Positions 25,401 to 39,300 of a stretch of DNA of 64,000 bases are shown piece after piece. This DNA is from Fratercula arctica. Its lineage: Eukaryota; Chordata; Aves; Charadriiformes; Alcidae. The position numbers and the translations under genes were made by a program. The stretch covers positions 32,306,355 to 32,370,354 of the forward strand of contig CANTUZ010000007.1 of the NCBI GenBank assembly GCA_947846985.1. Direction: 5' to 3'. Within the stretch, counting starts at the first letter, position 1. Every line of letters begins with the position of its first letter. Under the pieces are notes generated by a model, which saw only the letters and a list, made by a program, of their open reading frames with translations, made no database searches and had not been told where the DNA came from.

Positions 25401-26488
25401 GACAATGGAGTGATTTAACTATTATGATCTCACTTAATATTTCATACTTAAAATGTAGCCTAACCTGTAATTCAGGGTTATATGAAGTACACATCGTAGA
25501 GTTGTTTCAGAACAGATTTTGACACAAACTTTGCAGCTAAAGGAAATGCTTGAGTGACATACATACTACATATACTGTTACTCTAAGGGTGGTGGAAATT
25601 TTTTCAGAAAGGAAAATTTCCTGTGGAATATTTTCTATTTTATATATATGTGTGCATGTATATAGACACATGCAGGCAAAAGGGGGAAAAATCTGTAATG
25701 TTGTCTTAAGCTTTCTAATGTGAGATCACCACAGGAGAAGAAAATCACTTGGATGAAACAAATATAGCTGCAGTTTTTAAGTCCCAAACCCCATCATTTT
25801 CACAACTATGACAACAACAAAATACTGTAGACATGATGGGTGATGAGTTAGAACTTCTAACACCAATTTTAGTTTCCAGACTTTTTTTACAGAACCAGTG
25901 CTGAAGTGACCTCACATTCAGTGAGGAAGGCATTGCAGTTGGTCTGAAAAAGCATCAAATAAAGCACCAGGAAAAGAAAAGCTTGTTTTACTTGATGCTT
26001 TGGTACTGCATGTGTGTGGCTGATGGGGGAGGATGTGCTTCCCCTCTCCATGCCTCAGTGCCTGCCTCTGCAGCTGGAAGTCTGTGGTTTGCTCATCTAA
26101 GGTGTTTTTTTAATTATCTGTATGAGAATTATAATAATAAGGTTTTCCTAGGTTAGTGCTTGGTGAGGAGAGGTGGAACTTAGGCTGAGTGTGATGATGG
26201 AGAAAAATAACAATGCCTAACAATGCCTGAACTATAAGACAGGATGACAAAAGAGCAAATAGTGAGTGGTAGCCTTCAAGTAAAAACTGTGTAGGCATGA
26301 TACACTTCTCTAGGCTGAAACTCAGTGGACATAGGAGGGATTAGTTGCTAACCTTGGCCACTGCAGTAGGAGGTTGGAGCAGATAAGCCATGAAAAGCTT
26401 TTTCTATTTGTGTGGGTTTAGCCAGTCTTCTGGCCCTGGCACTGTACCTAAAGGATCTATGGCTCTGCAGACATGAGATGGTTGTGGG
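22481..26488. other. Unique sequence, no gene recognised
   Basis: No supported coding frame. The 103-codon plus opens at 23362-23673 and 24934-25245 match no family I know and have overlapping opens on other frames or strands. No tRNA, snRNA or recognisable SINE is seen. Confidence 0.55.
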
Positions 26489-26751
26489 GATGACACCAAA
26501 CTGGGAAAAGCAGTCAATGAGTCGAAGGACAGGACTGCCCTCCGACACAGTCTTGGCAGGCTGGAGAAATGAGCGGACAAGCCTCGTGAAGGCCACCATA
26601 GACAATGCAAAGTCCTGTACCTGGTTCGGAGTGACTCCACGTGACTGTACAGGCTGGAGACTGGCTGATGAGCAGCTTTGCAGGCAAAGACCTGGGGGTC
26701 CTAGTGGAAAAGCTGAACCTGAGTCACCAGTATGTCCTTGCAGTGAAGAAA
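26489..26751 (+). mobile_element. Decayed CR1 LINE reverse-transcriptase fragment
   Basis: Read in the frame starting GATGACACC at 26489, the segment gives DDTKLG, the CR1 version of the reverse-transcriptase catalytic motif (normally preceded by F/Y-A, here degraded). Further CR1 landmarks follow in order: a D-R-T-A-L-R-H-S-L-G-R-L-E-K stretch, then DNA matching CR1 positions such as AGGCTGGAGAAATG, TGTACAGGCTGGAGACTGG, AGACCTGGGGGTCCTAGTGG and CCTTGCAGTGAAGAAAT. Several in-frame stops and small indels interrupt it. Both ends of the element are missing. The 152-codon plus open at 26412-26870 runs in a different frame and is not the retroelement frame. This copy is much older than the one at 15.7 kb. 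Confidence 0.85.
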
Positions 26752-29700
26752 TAAATACTCAAAACTTAAACAGAAGAGGCTCTGCCTTTGAAGTTGGCCT
26801 TGTTTTCAACAAGGGGTCCAGCCAGAGAGCCTTCAGAAACCTCTTCCAAATGAAATTATTCTCCGATTAGCTAACAGAGTCTGTTTTCAGCTGCCTTTAA
26901 AGGATAGGAAGGAATGATTTTGGGGTAAGTTTTTCTCTAGGATTGTGGTATTGTTTGCACCTGCAGTTCAATTAAGTCTAAGATTTGCAAAGATTCATTC
27001 TTCATGACCTTAAGGGCCAATGTTGCTGCTCCTTTTTGTAGAGAAAAAGGACAATGAGTATCTCGGAAAGAATGTGGTCAAGCCTTGAATCGGCAAACTA
27101 CTCCATTGTCTGGGGAAATGGCCTCTTTTCCTCTAAAACCGTCATGTTTTGTGTTCTGAAGCCAGGTCTGGTTGCTCATTGCTGGCCACCAGCAGCCCAT
27201 ATTTGAAAGCACGTTTCAGTGGTTACTCAGCATTCCTCAGGCTGAGACATTTTGTACTTAGGGAGGGTGGACTTCATTGGGTAAAGTTTTTTTGCACCCA
27301 TGTTTGAAAACATTTTGCAAAGACATTTTCCATGCCGGTGGAATGACTTTGTCACTGCTATAAATACTTATCAAAAGCAATCATTATTGGTTCAAGTGTT
27401 AAAAATTGAGTGACTGAAGCAGTATTCATCAATATGAGTCTTTCAGTTGAATTAGAATAAGAAAAGGAAGGGGGGGGTTGCAAATTTCGAATTCTAGAGT
27501 TTTTTAATTTTAATGCTAACTTAGGATTTTTTCAGTCCAGAATGAATTTCCAGCGTTCCTTACAGCTAATAGAAAATTTCATGCTTTTTTCAATCAGAAT
27601 TACGTTAAGCCACTAGAAAACATCCTTTGTTCCTATATTGATAGAAACGCAGTATTGTCCTTTCTTCCTGTTTGGCCTCCCCTGCCCTAGATGCAATGGG
27701 AGCAAACACAGTAGAAGGATTTGTATTACCAGCAAAGAACAATTGCAGCAGTGTTTAAATTCACAAGGTTTGAGGATTGTAATTGGAGTTTATTTGAGGG
27801 AAGGGGGGATAAATGTTTATCCCACAATGTTTTAGAGGCTCTCCATTTGCGTTATCCACGCTTATTGCAAATGGACAAGCGCTTTTCCATATAACAGAAA
27901 TATTTCTGATTCTATTCCAAAAATGGCTTAGAAGCCCTGAGATCCTAGGAATAGGTTTCTCCCTCTAGTGGCAGCAGAAAGGAAGATACAGAGCTCTCAG
28001 TCCAGGTAGCTTCACTTTTTTTTTAGAAAAGCATGTAAGGGAAAAGAGCTGCTGTTTGTTTACAACTTCGAAGAAAGATTCATATGGCACAAAATATATG
28101 CAACCTAGTCATTGAAATAATTGTAAAATCAAGGATGTTTGTCTAATTTTTAAATTGACCTTGAGACTCAAAGTACGACAGAGGCAACTTGATAAACACA
28201 AATGTTAATGATTCTGGTGTCCTGCTCTGTCCTGTTGGGAGAACCATGGAACACACACTGTACTTGGGAGTAACTGCCCAAGCTCGCTCAGCATCTGTCT
28301 CTGCAAATAGCACCTAGCACTGGGCAGCCTGCAGAGAGGGAGGGATGTCTGATCTTCAGTTGCCTTGGTGAGTGTTTGAATAGCATTTGAGGCTACTGTG
28401 CTAGTTTGAGATGGAAAATGTAAACCCATGTGTTCTCAGTGACTAAATTACCCCTTGTGCCTTTACAGGAAAGGGAAAAACATATCGTATCTGTAGGCAG
28501 AAGAGCCTGACCACCACCTATGAGTCAAATAGTAAGCACAGTGAACCAAATCTACCACTTCTGCACTATTTCTGATTTCCATGTCCTGTCAATGCCTTTA
28601 ATACCTGAGAAGAGCATAAACCCAGTAACACTTGTTTTAGACTTGGGCAGAGAGGTTGGTCTATGGAGGGAGGCTGGCTGAAACGCTTGATCCCCAATTG
28701 GTTTCTGCATCTCTGTTGTCACTGTTTTAGTCCCCATGACTCAGTCACTGCTGCTTGTGACTGTTTCAGTAAAGTGTTAGTTTAATAGAAGAGATTACGT
28801 GAATGAAAGATTGAAACAGCATCTTAAATTCAGGGAGAATGTGTCCTTCAGGCTCTATAGTGCTGAAAATACTGTTCAACAGTGGTGTGAGCTGTTTTCA
28901 AAAGAAAACATAAGACCCCTCCATCCCCCTGTGGCTGGGGTGCAGCTGATGATAGACACGAGGTGGTGGAGGTTCCCTTTGTCTGTGTGGGGCAGTAGCA
29001 GAGGTGCTCCATGTCGGGTTGGGGGTAGCATGTGTGCAAGCTTGCCTGCCTTCTTGGTAAGCTCCACCTGGGCTTTGGGAGTGAAAAACTCTGTCTTGGA
29101 AAGGCCCAAGGAGGAAAATACGGTCAGTGTCTGTAATGCACCTTATTACATGCATGGTGTCCCCTGTAACACAGGAAACACCTACCTGACCTGTAAGGTC
29201 ATGTGCATTAGTCCGTGAATTGGCAGTCTTCCATCAGGGAGAAACTTAGCGACTTCAGAGTGAAATGCAAACACTGTTCCTTCCAGTTGGGGCTGTGAAT
29301 TAGCAAGGGGGACTAACTGCAGCTTCTTTCTGTGAAAGTTATCAGTATCTCTTTTGCCTTTTCTAAAGGCTGTTGCTGTGGAGCCTGTTTCATGTTAGGA
29401 CTTCCTGAGGAAAGGACTTACCATAGGAGCTCTTGGTTCTGGCAGGCCTGTGTGTGCCTGCTGGGTGGTTGTGGCTGCCACAGCTCGGTGAGGTTAGGAG
29501 ACCTCTTGGCAAGGGTCATGTTTGCCTGTCACCTTGTCCTCAGAACCAGGTTAGCTTGTTGCAGATGTTTGCCCAGGAGCCATCAAGATGCCTAGAAGGT
29601 TCCTTAGGACATTAATTAACAGCAGTACAGAAGACACATGGGGAATTTTTTCTTCCATGCTGTCGTCTTCTGTGAGAAGGTTTAAATCTTAGTTACTTTC

Positions 29701-32700
29701 CAAATAATAAAGCAATAACTCAGTCTTTTAACATGGTCACTTCTTTGGATAATATCTTACCCTTGCTCTGGCAGATACCTGGACTGCTTTTTCAGCCTCT
29801 TGTTTCTGCACTGTACCTGAAAATTGTTCTAATTTTATTTTACCTCCCTGAAAGGTTTCCTTTCATTCACTGCTTTTGCTTTTCTTATCACTTTTTATGC
29901 TCTCAACTTCATTATGCAATTGTTCCAATCCTGCTCTGTATTTGATGTTTTATAGCTCGTGTCTGCCTTTTTTCCCACTGTTGATTACTTTTTACATTTC
30001 TCTGTTCCTTCACACTGGCTTTAAAAATAAAATAGAAAAAAACAACTTGAACATTCTCTGTGCAATTACTGCAAGGTGGTACGAGTAACCCTTGGGCATA
30101 CATTAATTTATCTTTGAACACTTTCTATTTCCTCCATGTCCTTTCTCTCCCCAGCTGTATCATGTTGAATTTCACCCTGCACTTACTCTCACAACTTTGC
30201 TCTGCTAAAATCTAATCTACTTGTTTTCTAAGTTTTAGTTGAACATTAATCCTAGTGAAATCCTTAAAGACTACAGTCCTGATTCTCCACCACACCTGCA
30301 TCACCAGTCATAATTGCTGTTACAGAAGCCTTGCTCAAAAATTACTCTTTACAAAAAGCCATCATCTTTCCATACTTCAGATGATGAAAATAACACCTGC
30401 AGCCAGGACCCACTGTAGGACTGTGCACAGTAAGGAAATAATTTTTTTCATGGCATCCACAAGTGTTGCTCAAACTTCTTTCCCTCTCCAAATTTTAGCC
30501 TTTCACTTTGATGTTGCCTCAGCTGAACATTTAAGCATCGTCTGCCTAATTTTAAGCAACTGAGCAATTGGTCACAAGTACAACTATTTTCCTTCCACTA
30601 GGAGAGTTGCACTTGCCCTTTTGGCTACAGATTACTTTCTCTAAGTGGGTGTCCAGACCTAAGTGGATGAACTCAATGGAAAAATGACGAGGGTGAGAGT
30701 AGCGCTGGTGCTCTCTTGCTGGGCGTGGAGGAGCCACGCAGCAGGAACAATGGGGAGGTGCACATCACTGCCACCGGCCCTGGGGCACAGTGCTTCCTGT
30801 GAAAGGTTTTTTGCAGCTCATGCCCTGGAGCAGACATGGTCATGGGCCATTTTCCTCAGAAAGGAATGAGTGGAGCATTTGGTTGGATCATGCTAGAGTG
30901 GAATTTAAAAAAAACAAAGTAATTGCATCAGCCCACCTAACTCATTGCTTTGGGAACCCACTGTACCAGGATTTGGCTTCGCAGTAGTATGAGAGTTGCA
31001 CAGGAAGCACTTTAACAGATAAATTAACAATAAAGAGTCACTTTCATCTTACAAACAGGGACTCCTCGTCTGTCAGGCAATGTGTGGCTCAGCAAATGCA
31101 GTGGCAACCTGAGGGGTGCAGTGAGACTTGTGCTAAAGAGAAGGGGCGCTCAGTTGCTGGTGAAGGTGATCAGTGGGTGATGCTCTGCAGAATGTGTGTA
31201 GTGTCCAGCTTTTCTTCAATGCAGAGAAGGGAAAAGATACATATACTACACACCTGAGAAAACAGACTTTTGCTGATGACTTCAGATTTGCTGGTAAGGC
31301 AGCCTTCTGCAGAATGATTTGAGCAGATAGCTGTAGTCTAAGAGATACCTTTGAGCAGTGAGGAGAGCCAGCCTGGCCATGGCAATGTCCATAACAAGTC
31401 TCTAGTGAAATGTGCCTACCTTGGATTGTGCTGAGGTTGCTCAGGGCTGCAGCAGGCACAGAATGATGGAATATGTGGCATTCGGATCCATGAGAGGGAC
31501 CACACAGAGAAAGTCCCACCAGCAATAGAAACAAACTGCCTAGGGACGGCTGGTAGTGCAAGGAATTTGCAAGAGGATTTTAGGTCCATGAGATCTAGCT
31601 GTACCTGAAAGAAAGGCAGTAGCATGTGCTGTGAGCAGTAACAGCAGCTGGTGAAGGAAGGGAGTCTGGCTGCTGCATGACTTCCTTGGACACAGAGTCT
31701 TTCAGTGGGTGGCCAAGCACTCCACTTCTGAGCCTTTAATAAAGCCATGGATGAGGTGCCTTCAGGTAGGATGTGAAGACAACTCTTGCCCAGCAACAAT
31801 TATGACCAGAAAGATCACATTTTCCCTGAGAACTGGCTTTCTTACCAGACATCTGTGGGCTGGCAGGAGAGGAGGACAGTGGCTTGTGGAAGGTTAGTCA
31901 CTGCTGGTCAGCCATGTCTGTGGTGCTGACTCTGGAGCCGGTGAGCAGCAGCACAGCAGGAACCCATGGCAGGTGTCCCAGAGGAGCACCATGGCGGGGG
32001 AAAGCTAACACCTCCCAGAGGCACTGGGACATGGGTCTCACCACAAATACTGGTGTGTCAACTGCCATCGTGACACTTCCATAAATTCTGTTTGAAAAAG
32101 AGTCAACTTAAATTGGTAAGCATACAGCCTATGTGTTAGTCAACACAAAGGACTTGAAACAGACTCCAGGTGAGCCCTGGACTTTTCTAGACATGTAAAA
32201 CTATTTCCTGAGAACTCCCAATGGCTATCTCCATTAAGTGTACTTCTTTGTAACACTGATATTATTTCATATTGATTATTTGGTTGAAAGTTTCTGAATG
32301 TATTTGTCCTTGTGTTATCATATGTAATTAACACATCTAATAAAATATTGACTTTAAGTGACCTCATCAATGTCACGGCTTATTAAGTTTTGTTTTTTCA
32401 CATAATGTTCCTTTTCCTCTCTATTGAATGATTACGCTCATCTGTTTGTCATAATTTCGGAGTACATATATTTTGGAAAATAAAATTGAAATGCCAAACG
32501 TTTTCAAGAAACACTTTCAAGCACAGTAAATGATGTATCCGAGTGTATTTAATTTTTTATAAAGTGCAACATGAAAACATGTCTTTACATTCATTGCTTT
32601 TTCTTTTCTGTCTTCTACCTACTGCCTTTTTTCCCAGAAAGGCAGCAGACAAAAAGGAGAACGAAGATTTCTTTTGTTAAATGAAAACAACTTAAACATC

Positions 32701-32796
32701 TTTTTTTCTTTGGCATTTAATTTCAAGTGAAAATTTGCAATCAGAATGCATGCTTTCAGTTCAAATTGAAAAAGTATTCTTCACAACTAAGTATTT
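26752..32796. other. Unique sequence, no gene recognised
   Basis: This 6-kb stretch holds short opens only. The longest, 139 codons plus at 28799-29218 and 142 codons minus at 31133-31561, carry no motif that I recognise and overlap opens on other frames. Pyrimidine-rich DNA lies at 29730-30250. No transposon or RNA gene can be named. Confidence 0.5.
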
Positions 32797-32818
32797 GGGG
32801 GGGGGGGGTGGTGGTGGA
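32797..32818. repeat. G12 homopolymer followed by (TGG)n
   Basis: A run of 12 G is followed by TGGTGGTGG on the plus strand. Such a run can form a G-quadruplex and is prone to sequencing and assembly error. Confidence 0.9.
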
Positions 32819-35800
32819 GAGAAAGCTCTGATTGTAAATGTTGGTCCTCACAATAAATATTTCTGTAGTGTATTTGAATTGATTGATCTGCCACTTTTTT
32901 CAGTAAAGTGCAGAATCAAATAAACCCACATCTTGCTTATTTACATGACCAGCTTTAATTTATCATTAGTTATATTGAGTACTTAAGCTTTTAGTGCAAA
33001 GGATACCTCTTTCACTTAATGGATAATCATTTAGTGGAATATAATTTTTAAAAATGTACATGGTATCTCTGCTATGGCTGTAACCTAACCTCAGCATGAT
33101 AAACTTTCTCCAGCGGAAGGATTAGCACTTTCTGGTGTCTTTTGCCTGGATATTTGTTTAGTCATTAGTTCAATGGCCAACTTAGCCAAAGTACGCTGTG
33201 ACCTGAAATGAGGTATTTGACACAGTAAAAATATTTCTGGGTTTGGCTGTACTTCCATTAGACCACTTGTCAGGTAAGCAATAGGATTTCAACCCAGATC
33301 ACTGCATCTTTTTAATTAGAAGATAAGAACAAGTAATTCCAGGCAGAGTCTGAGAGAACTGGAGAGGCACTCCATCCCTGCGGGCAAGACAAGGGGAAAG
33401 AAGGTATACCTGGAAAAAAGGTGAAACAGTAAATGAGAACAGGTTCTTGAGTAAATTTTGGGAAGAGACTAACAGACCATGATAAGAAATTTTAATTTGA
33501 ATTGTAGTGAAAGGCCATGGGGGAAGAGCTGGTTTTTCTCAGCAGTGGCTTTTCTGGGGACTAGAGCCATACCTCCCCAGCCTCTGAAGCACAGAGGGGT
33601 GGGGGCGCCAGCCTTTTGCCAAAGAAGCGTTCTTAATTAGGGATACAATTTTGCTGTAACTTCTTTTTACGCTCATAATACCAAATGATGAAGAAATCGG
33701 ACTTCAACCCATTTTCCTCCTTCCCAATACCCTTATGCTTGCTGAGCTGCAGCAGTGCTGTGGGGTGGCAATGGTGGCACTGCCATGAAACCAGGGCAAT
33801 CAATCTTAATGGCTGTTCCAGCATACGGGAGCGTAGGTGGTGAGGCAGGTGAGTTTGCGTTAAGGGGCAAGGGTTACCTGCAGGAAGGAGCCGAGAGGAG
33901 TGCTGTGTAGGTTCAAGTGTGTATCAAAGTCTTTTTTGTCAACGTTGCTGAGGGTATTTTCAGTGGTGTTTGGACTGAGAGATTGGGACACTGACCGACA
34001 GTGTCCAGTGAAGAAGACTTTGCTGGAAGCTGGACCTGAACTCACCAAACTAAAGTGTAAGGGCAAAAACTTTGAGTTAATGTATCGTTCAAAACTGAAC
34101 AAGTGCAACGCTCATCAGCAGCATGGGTTGACTTTGCTTTTTGTGCTAAATGTTGAAAAACCTGGCTTCTGATGGTTTTAATTGGATTTTGCTTCAATTA
34201 GTCTGTGCCCACCTGGGTTTCAGAAGTATCATCACTATGGAGTAGGATCTCCTCTCTAGCTCCTGCTGAAGCTCAGTGTCACTTACTAGGGCATGGCCGT
34301 GGTCGTTCACAGAAGTGACACAAGGGTTTTCATTTTTAACTTTCTGCCTTTCCTCTAGCTCTTCTTTCCAAAGCCCACAGGGGGTTTCCTACCCGCACTC
34401 TTGAGCTCTGATGCTGCTCTAGATTTGTTTATTGGCATGGAGAGGCATATTGCATGTTGCACTTGTCGCATTTCTGCTAAAAAAAGAATGCTTTAAAAAA
34501 AAAAAATCAAAAAAGTCCCACCCAAAACCAAAAAACCACACACACACACCCACACCCACCCCAACTACAGGTTGCATTTTTAATGATCTTTTGTGTGTGT
34601 AATAATCCAAAGCAATATTTATAAACTTCATTTTGGAAGAGATTAACAAAGACGATTTTAATATCTTTCATGTAGCGTAGAGGCTGCTGGAAGCAAAAAC
34701 AACAATCCAGATGCAGTTACGTTTTCATTGATGCCTGGAATTGAAATACTGGTTGATTTTATTTTTGGGGGGAGGGGAGGGGGCAACTTTTCTTGAGGAA
34801 GAACTGAATGCAATCAATTAAAGAAAGGATCTGATTTGCTTTGTAATTGTTTTTCTGTCTGTATGAATGATGTAAGGGCATATTGGAAGAACTTACTTCA
34901 CTACTCTGTCTTTTCTAAAATAACAGGTTTACTGGTTGATTTATGGGTTGTTTGTTTTGTTTTTGTTGTTCTGTCTGTAGGTGAGAAAAAGGTTAATTTG
35001 CTTGAGAAATCATGTCTATGCCAGAGAAGGTCAACTTGTTCCATCATCGTGTACTGCCATTGGAGGCTGACCTGAACCTAAACACAGTGGTTTAAAGGAA
35101 GAATTAGGCATCCTGTTTTTCTGCATGCTTTTCCCAGCATTTGGCTTTTTTCATAGTTTCTCAGAAAACGCAGGAGGGTGTGACTCAGTGGTTAGTTGCT
35201 TATATCCTCCCCGGAACCTGTTTTGTACCCTGTAAAGTCTTATTTTTGACATTCTGCTTCAAATATTTTAAACTTTGCTGTGGCTGTGCCGAGCTCGTGG
35301 TATCTCTCATCCTCTGAGTAAAAGCCAAAATACCAAGAAGTCCCTTTGTGAACTGTGTTAAAAGCGGTGAAGAAATGTGCAAGTATAACAATCTGGGAAG
35401 ACAGGGAATGTTAAATTGGTTGAAGAGCTGTTTGTAAATGGAACATAGCGGCCAGTGTGGTTCACGGGGACGTCCCCAGCTCCTCTTCTCGACTGCTTTG
35501 CTGAACTATTTCTATGACTTGTAGGATATGGACCACAAACAATGAAGAACCAAGGTGGTGTTGGAGTTTAAACCTTTTGTAATGCCATAAAAGCTAATTA
35601 GAATGAAGGGTTTTCATGTTGTGTGTCTTTCCTAGTAGAACAAGTTTAATATTAATGTAACAGAACTGCGTGTCTGGTTCCCTGCTCTATCACCCATCGC
35701 TCACTGCAGCTGAATGTAAAACATCAAAGTGTTTGAGTGTCTTCCGTCTTATTTGGGTTTCTTTCTGTTCCTTTTTTTCTTTCTCTTCATATGTTTAAGT

Positions 35801-36349
35801 TCGTGTACATAATATGTATTTTCAATATGTCTGTTCATTTTGTGTTGGAAAACAGAGTGATGGTGATGGAATATTTTAGGGTGATAATTTCAGAGAAATG
35901 TTAAGTCTTATAGAAACAATTTTGTTTCTATTTTCCAGATATGTGGTGAGATTAAAAGCTGGTTATTGGACTTGCTTTGCATGTTTTGCCATGTCAATTT
36001 TATAAGGTTATTTAAGTATTAGCATTATGTTTTGATTTTGGTATGCTTTTCCCCCCTTCATTTTATATACTTATTGTGGTAATTCTGTAACTTTATTTTT
36101 GTAGAGTAATCATTTGCTTGTTTTCAGTTCTGGAGAACTGTGCTCCTAGGTTTAAACAGAGTAAATAAACTCTCAGGGCACAGCTGTCATGCCCAGACAG
36201 CGCATGTCAGTTTGCAAGACTGGCTCTAGGGAGTCTAATTTAGGAAGGAAAAATAAAACCTACAGTATTGTTAAAATAAGTTTGCCACAGTATTAATTGT
36301 CTTTGTATATGTTTGACTAATTCATGTAGATTTGGGATGTTAGCCTGTG
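32819..36349. other. Unique sequence with low-complexity patches
   Basis: A poly-A/CA/CCCACA low-complexity stretch lies at 34494-34562. A G-rich run of three blocks (G6, G4, G5 separated by single A) lies at 34767-34783. No gene or mobile element is recognised. Confidence 0.55.
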
Positions 36350-39300
36350 TTAGGTGCTAGTTGTTCAGCTCCCACAGGCCAAAGTGCCGGTGGGCTCAGG
36401 CAGACCCCACGTGCTGCATCCCCACTGCACCCATCCTGCAGCCACTGAGCGATCCTGGGAGCATCCAGGTCCCGCTCCTCAGAGCAGCAGGCCTGCAGGG
36501 CCTGTTTTCAACTCCTGTCAAGGGGAAACGCTCTGGGAGGTGATTAAGAAAGATGAAACATCTCCCAGCAGTGTTTTAGCTACAGCATTTAGTGGAGGTG
36601 TTGGAGGAAATATTTAATTAGTGTTTAGGTTTCACTTGCACTCTGGGTTGGATGTATCAGAATTCATCTTGGCTTCTGCCTCTTTTCCTTTCTTGCTCAA
36701 AAGTCAGTGTTTCACCTAAAATATTGGAAATATGACTTGGAGGTTGTGCATCTTGCACTGATGGGCTAAATCTGTCTGGCTTGGGAATGTCTTTCAGCTC
36801 TTGATTCTGTGGTGTAGATACGCAGTTAGACTTGGGGGAGAAAAAATGAGTGTAGCACAGGGGAGTGAGAGCTGAGCAGGGGATTGGAAGAGGACAGGGA
36901 CACGGCACTGTTGGAGAGGAGAGCAAAGAAAAACAGTGTCGTCTCTGAAGTTGGGACAGAACAGCTAGAGGACATGTAGGTGATGGAAGGATCAGTGCTG
37001 TCTTCTCCAGGCAAGTTTGCTGCATCTGTGAGCTTTTTGTGTGGACCACTGGGTTTTTTCCTCACCTGTTTGTGGTCTCCTGGGGAAATCCTCTCTGACC
37101 AGAAGTGTGGTTTCTTGGGAGCGGCCAGCTAGTCTCTGCTGGTGTGAGAAAGTGGACATTGTGTAAAGTTTCCATCTGTGTACAGCCACAAGAGGGGCTC
37201 CTTTGCTCCTCAGCCTCTAGCCAGCCTCGTACTCCAAGGCTGAGAAAAGGCAGACCTACTCAAGCTTGTCAAGACAAGAAAAGCTGTTGCATCTCTTGTT
37301 GCTGTCTGTGCAAGGGCTGGAAGACAAAGCAAAGGTCCAGGTTCTTCTGCTGGTGCTGTCCCCTCTGCTGTTGAACTGCAAAAGCCAGGGAAGGGACTGC
37401 TGATGGTGGGCCTTGGCCTGGGTGGAGATGCTTTGTGGTGGAGTTACAGGGAAGGAACAGGTGGGTGGTGATTCTTTGGGGAGCTGGAAGCAAAAGGAGA
37501 TTGAGAGCCACATCTGATTTGAATGGTTCTGCTATTAATTGTAAAGCTAACGGAGTTCATATATAACAGAAGTATTTGGGCATAAGGTAAGTTAGAGAAC
37601 AGTATAGTCATATGTGTAAGTTATCATTGAGGGGGAACATGAACTTTTTTGTGAGGAAGGGACATGTAGTCTCTTATACTGATTAAAAGGGGCTGGATGT
37701 AGGGGTTTTGGGAAATTGTAATTTCAACTGATTTGGTGGCAACTGAATGATTATTCAGTGGTGATGGGGGTACATCGGTAGTGTGCGAATTTGAAATGCA
37801 AGTCGGTAGGAGTATCTTTTCTGTGTGCATATTTTTGATGTTGTTCTATGTTGCTTCCTGCAAGACCCACAGAGAAAAAGAAGCAATTCAAGAAATATCA
37901 AGATTTTTTTTTTCTAGCTAGTCTCATTCCTGGGGTCTTGCTTTGTGGATGTGCAATTGGTATCAAGGTACAAGGGATGCTGCAGTGGGGACTGGAAAGA
38001 AAATAAGGATTTATTTTTTCTTCTTTTTACTGGAAAAGTATGTTAAATATGATTGGAGTTTGTCAGTATGGAGATGAATGTCTTAATTTACTTGCAAGGG
38101 CTCTCAAGACTTCAGGATCTTCAACCTTTTCAGGTATAAAACCCCCTGCAGTAAGAAGCATGTTTACAGGATTTTACATAATTTACTATTTTTGATGAAA
38201 AATAGCATCAAAGTGACATCTGAGGCACCACATCCGTTACCTCTTGATAAGAGATGGAAGTTGATCAATCCTGTTCTTGTCATTTATTAGTACTAATTCA
38301 CAGGGCAAAGAAATGACAGCTAGGAAGAGTTAGTTATACAGGAACTTCTGAACTATAGTGGCATAACTGGTATAATGATTTCCTTTAGACTTCCTGTACA
38401 TCAATACACAACTGCAGTGGTCTCTTCATAAACCTGCAAGTCAAAACACTTGCTATTTCTTTCTTTTAGTAGTTTCTTATATGAGCTTCTCATTTTTTAA
38501 AATTCTTCTTCTTTAAGTAGTTCTTTAATCACTTACTCTGAAAATGTTTTATTTAAAAATATTTGTATATGCACATCTACTTCAAATTTTGGGGATACCT
38601 AGCACGATGCAAAATGGTTCCTATTATAGCTTTTAACAACCTGCAGAATTGCATTTTGCTTTCCCGTCCTCTGGGTAAATCGTATATTGCGCTCTGTTTA
38701 ACTCTTCAAGATGCACATGAAGAAATTTCATGTACACAGAGGGAATCTGGCCTCCCCCTGTCCTTGAGCCTTCACAGAAAGGATGTATGAGTTGGAATTT
38801 TCAACTACGTATTATGGAGTTTATTGTCAGTGGAGTATGCATAGATCAATATTCAATATAGCTGTAAACATATGTCCTTCAGACATACGCCAGGCGTCCT
38901 TTGTTGCTTGCAGCCTGGTCAGCAGCTCGCTGAAATACCAGCTTACAGCAGCCCAGCAATAATAACAACATCATCTTCCTGGTTGCCCCAGACCAGGGTT
39001 TATTAAAGCAGCTGGTCACAGGTGAGACCTGGCATTTCTGAGCCATAAAGTTCCACCTCCTGTTTGTTTTTTTCAGGGTGAAATATTTAGGAGAGGAAGA
39101 GGGTCTTTTCCCATGGAGCTTTTACATTACTGGTATTTATTAGCAGTGGGTGTTTTCTGTTTGTTGGTGTAAAAAGCCAGCTAGGGTGCTACGTGTAGGT
39201 CTTTTTGCTCTGCTAGTAGAGACAGCCCACGGATAACCAGTGTGCAAGGTCAGCTGGGGCCATGGGTATCGTTGTGTTAATTAGCATCTTCCAAGGAAGT

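Noticed and set aside
26412..26870. 152-codon plus open as a gene
   Set aside because: It overlaps the CR1 fragment in a frame different from the reverse-transcriptase frame, so it is a shadow of a decayed retroelement.
28799..29218. 139-codon plus open
   Set aside because: Three minus-strand frames are open over the same bases and no domain is recognisable.
31133..31561. 142-codon minus open with a hydrophobic N-terminus
   Set aside because: The N-terminus looks signal-peptide-like, but there is no family match, no promoter or splice context, and another minus frame overlaps it (31416-31799).
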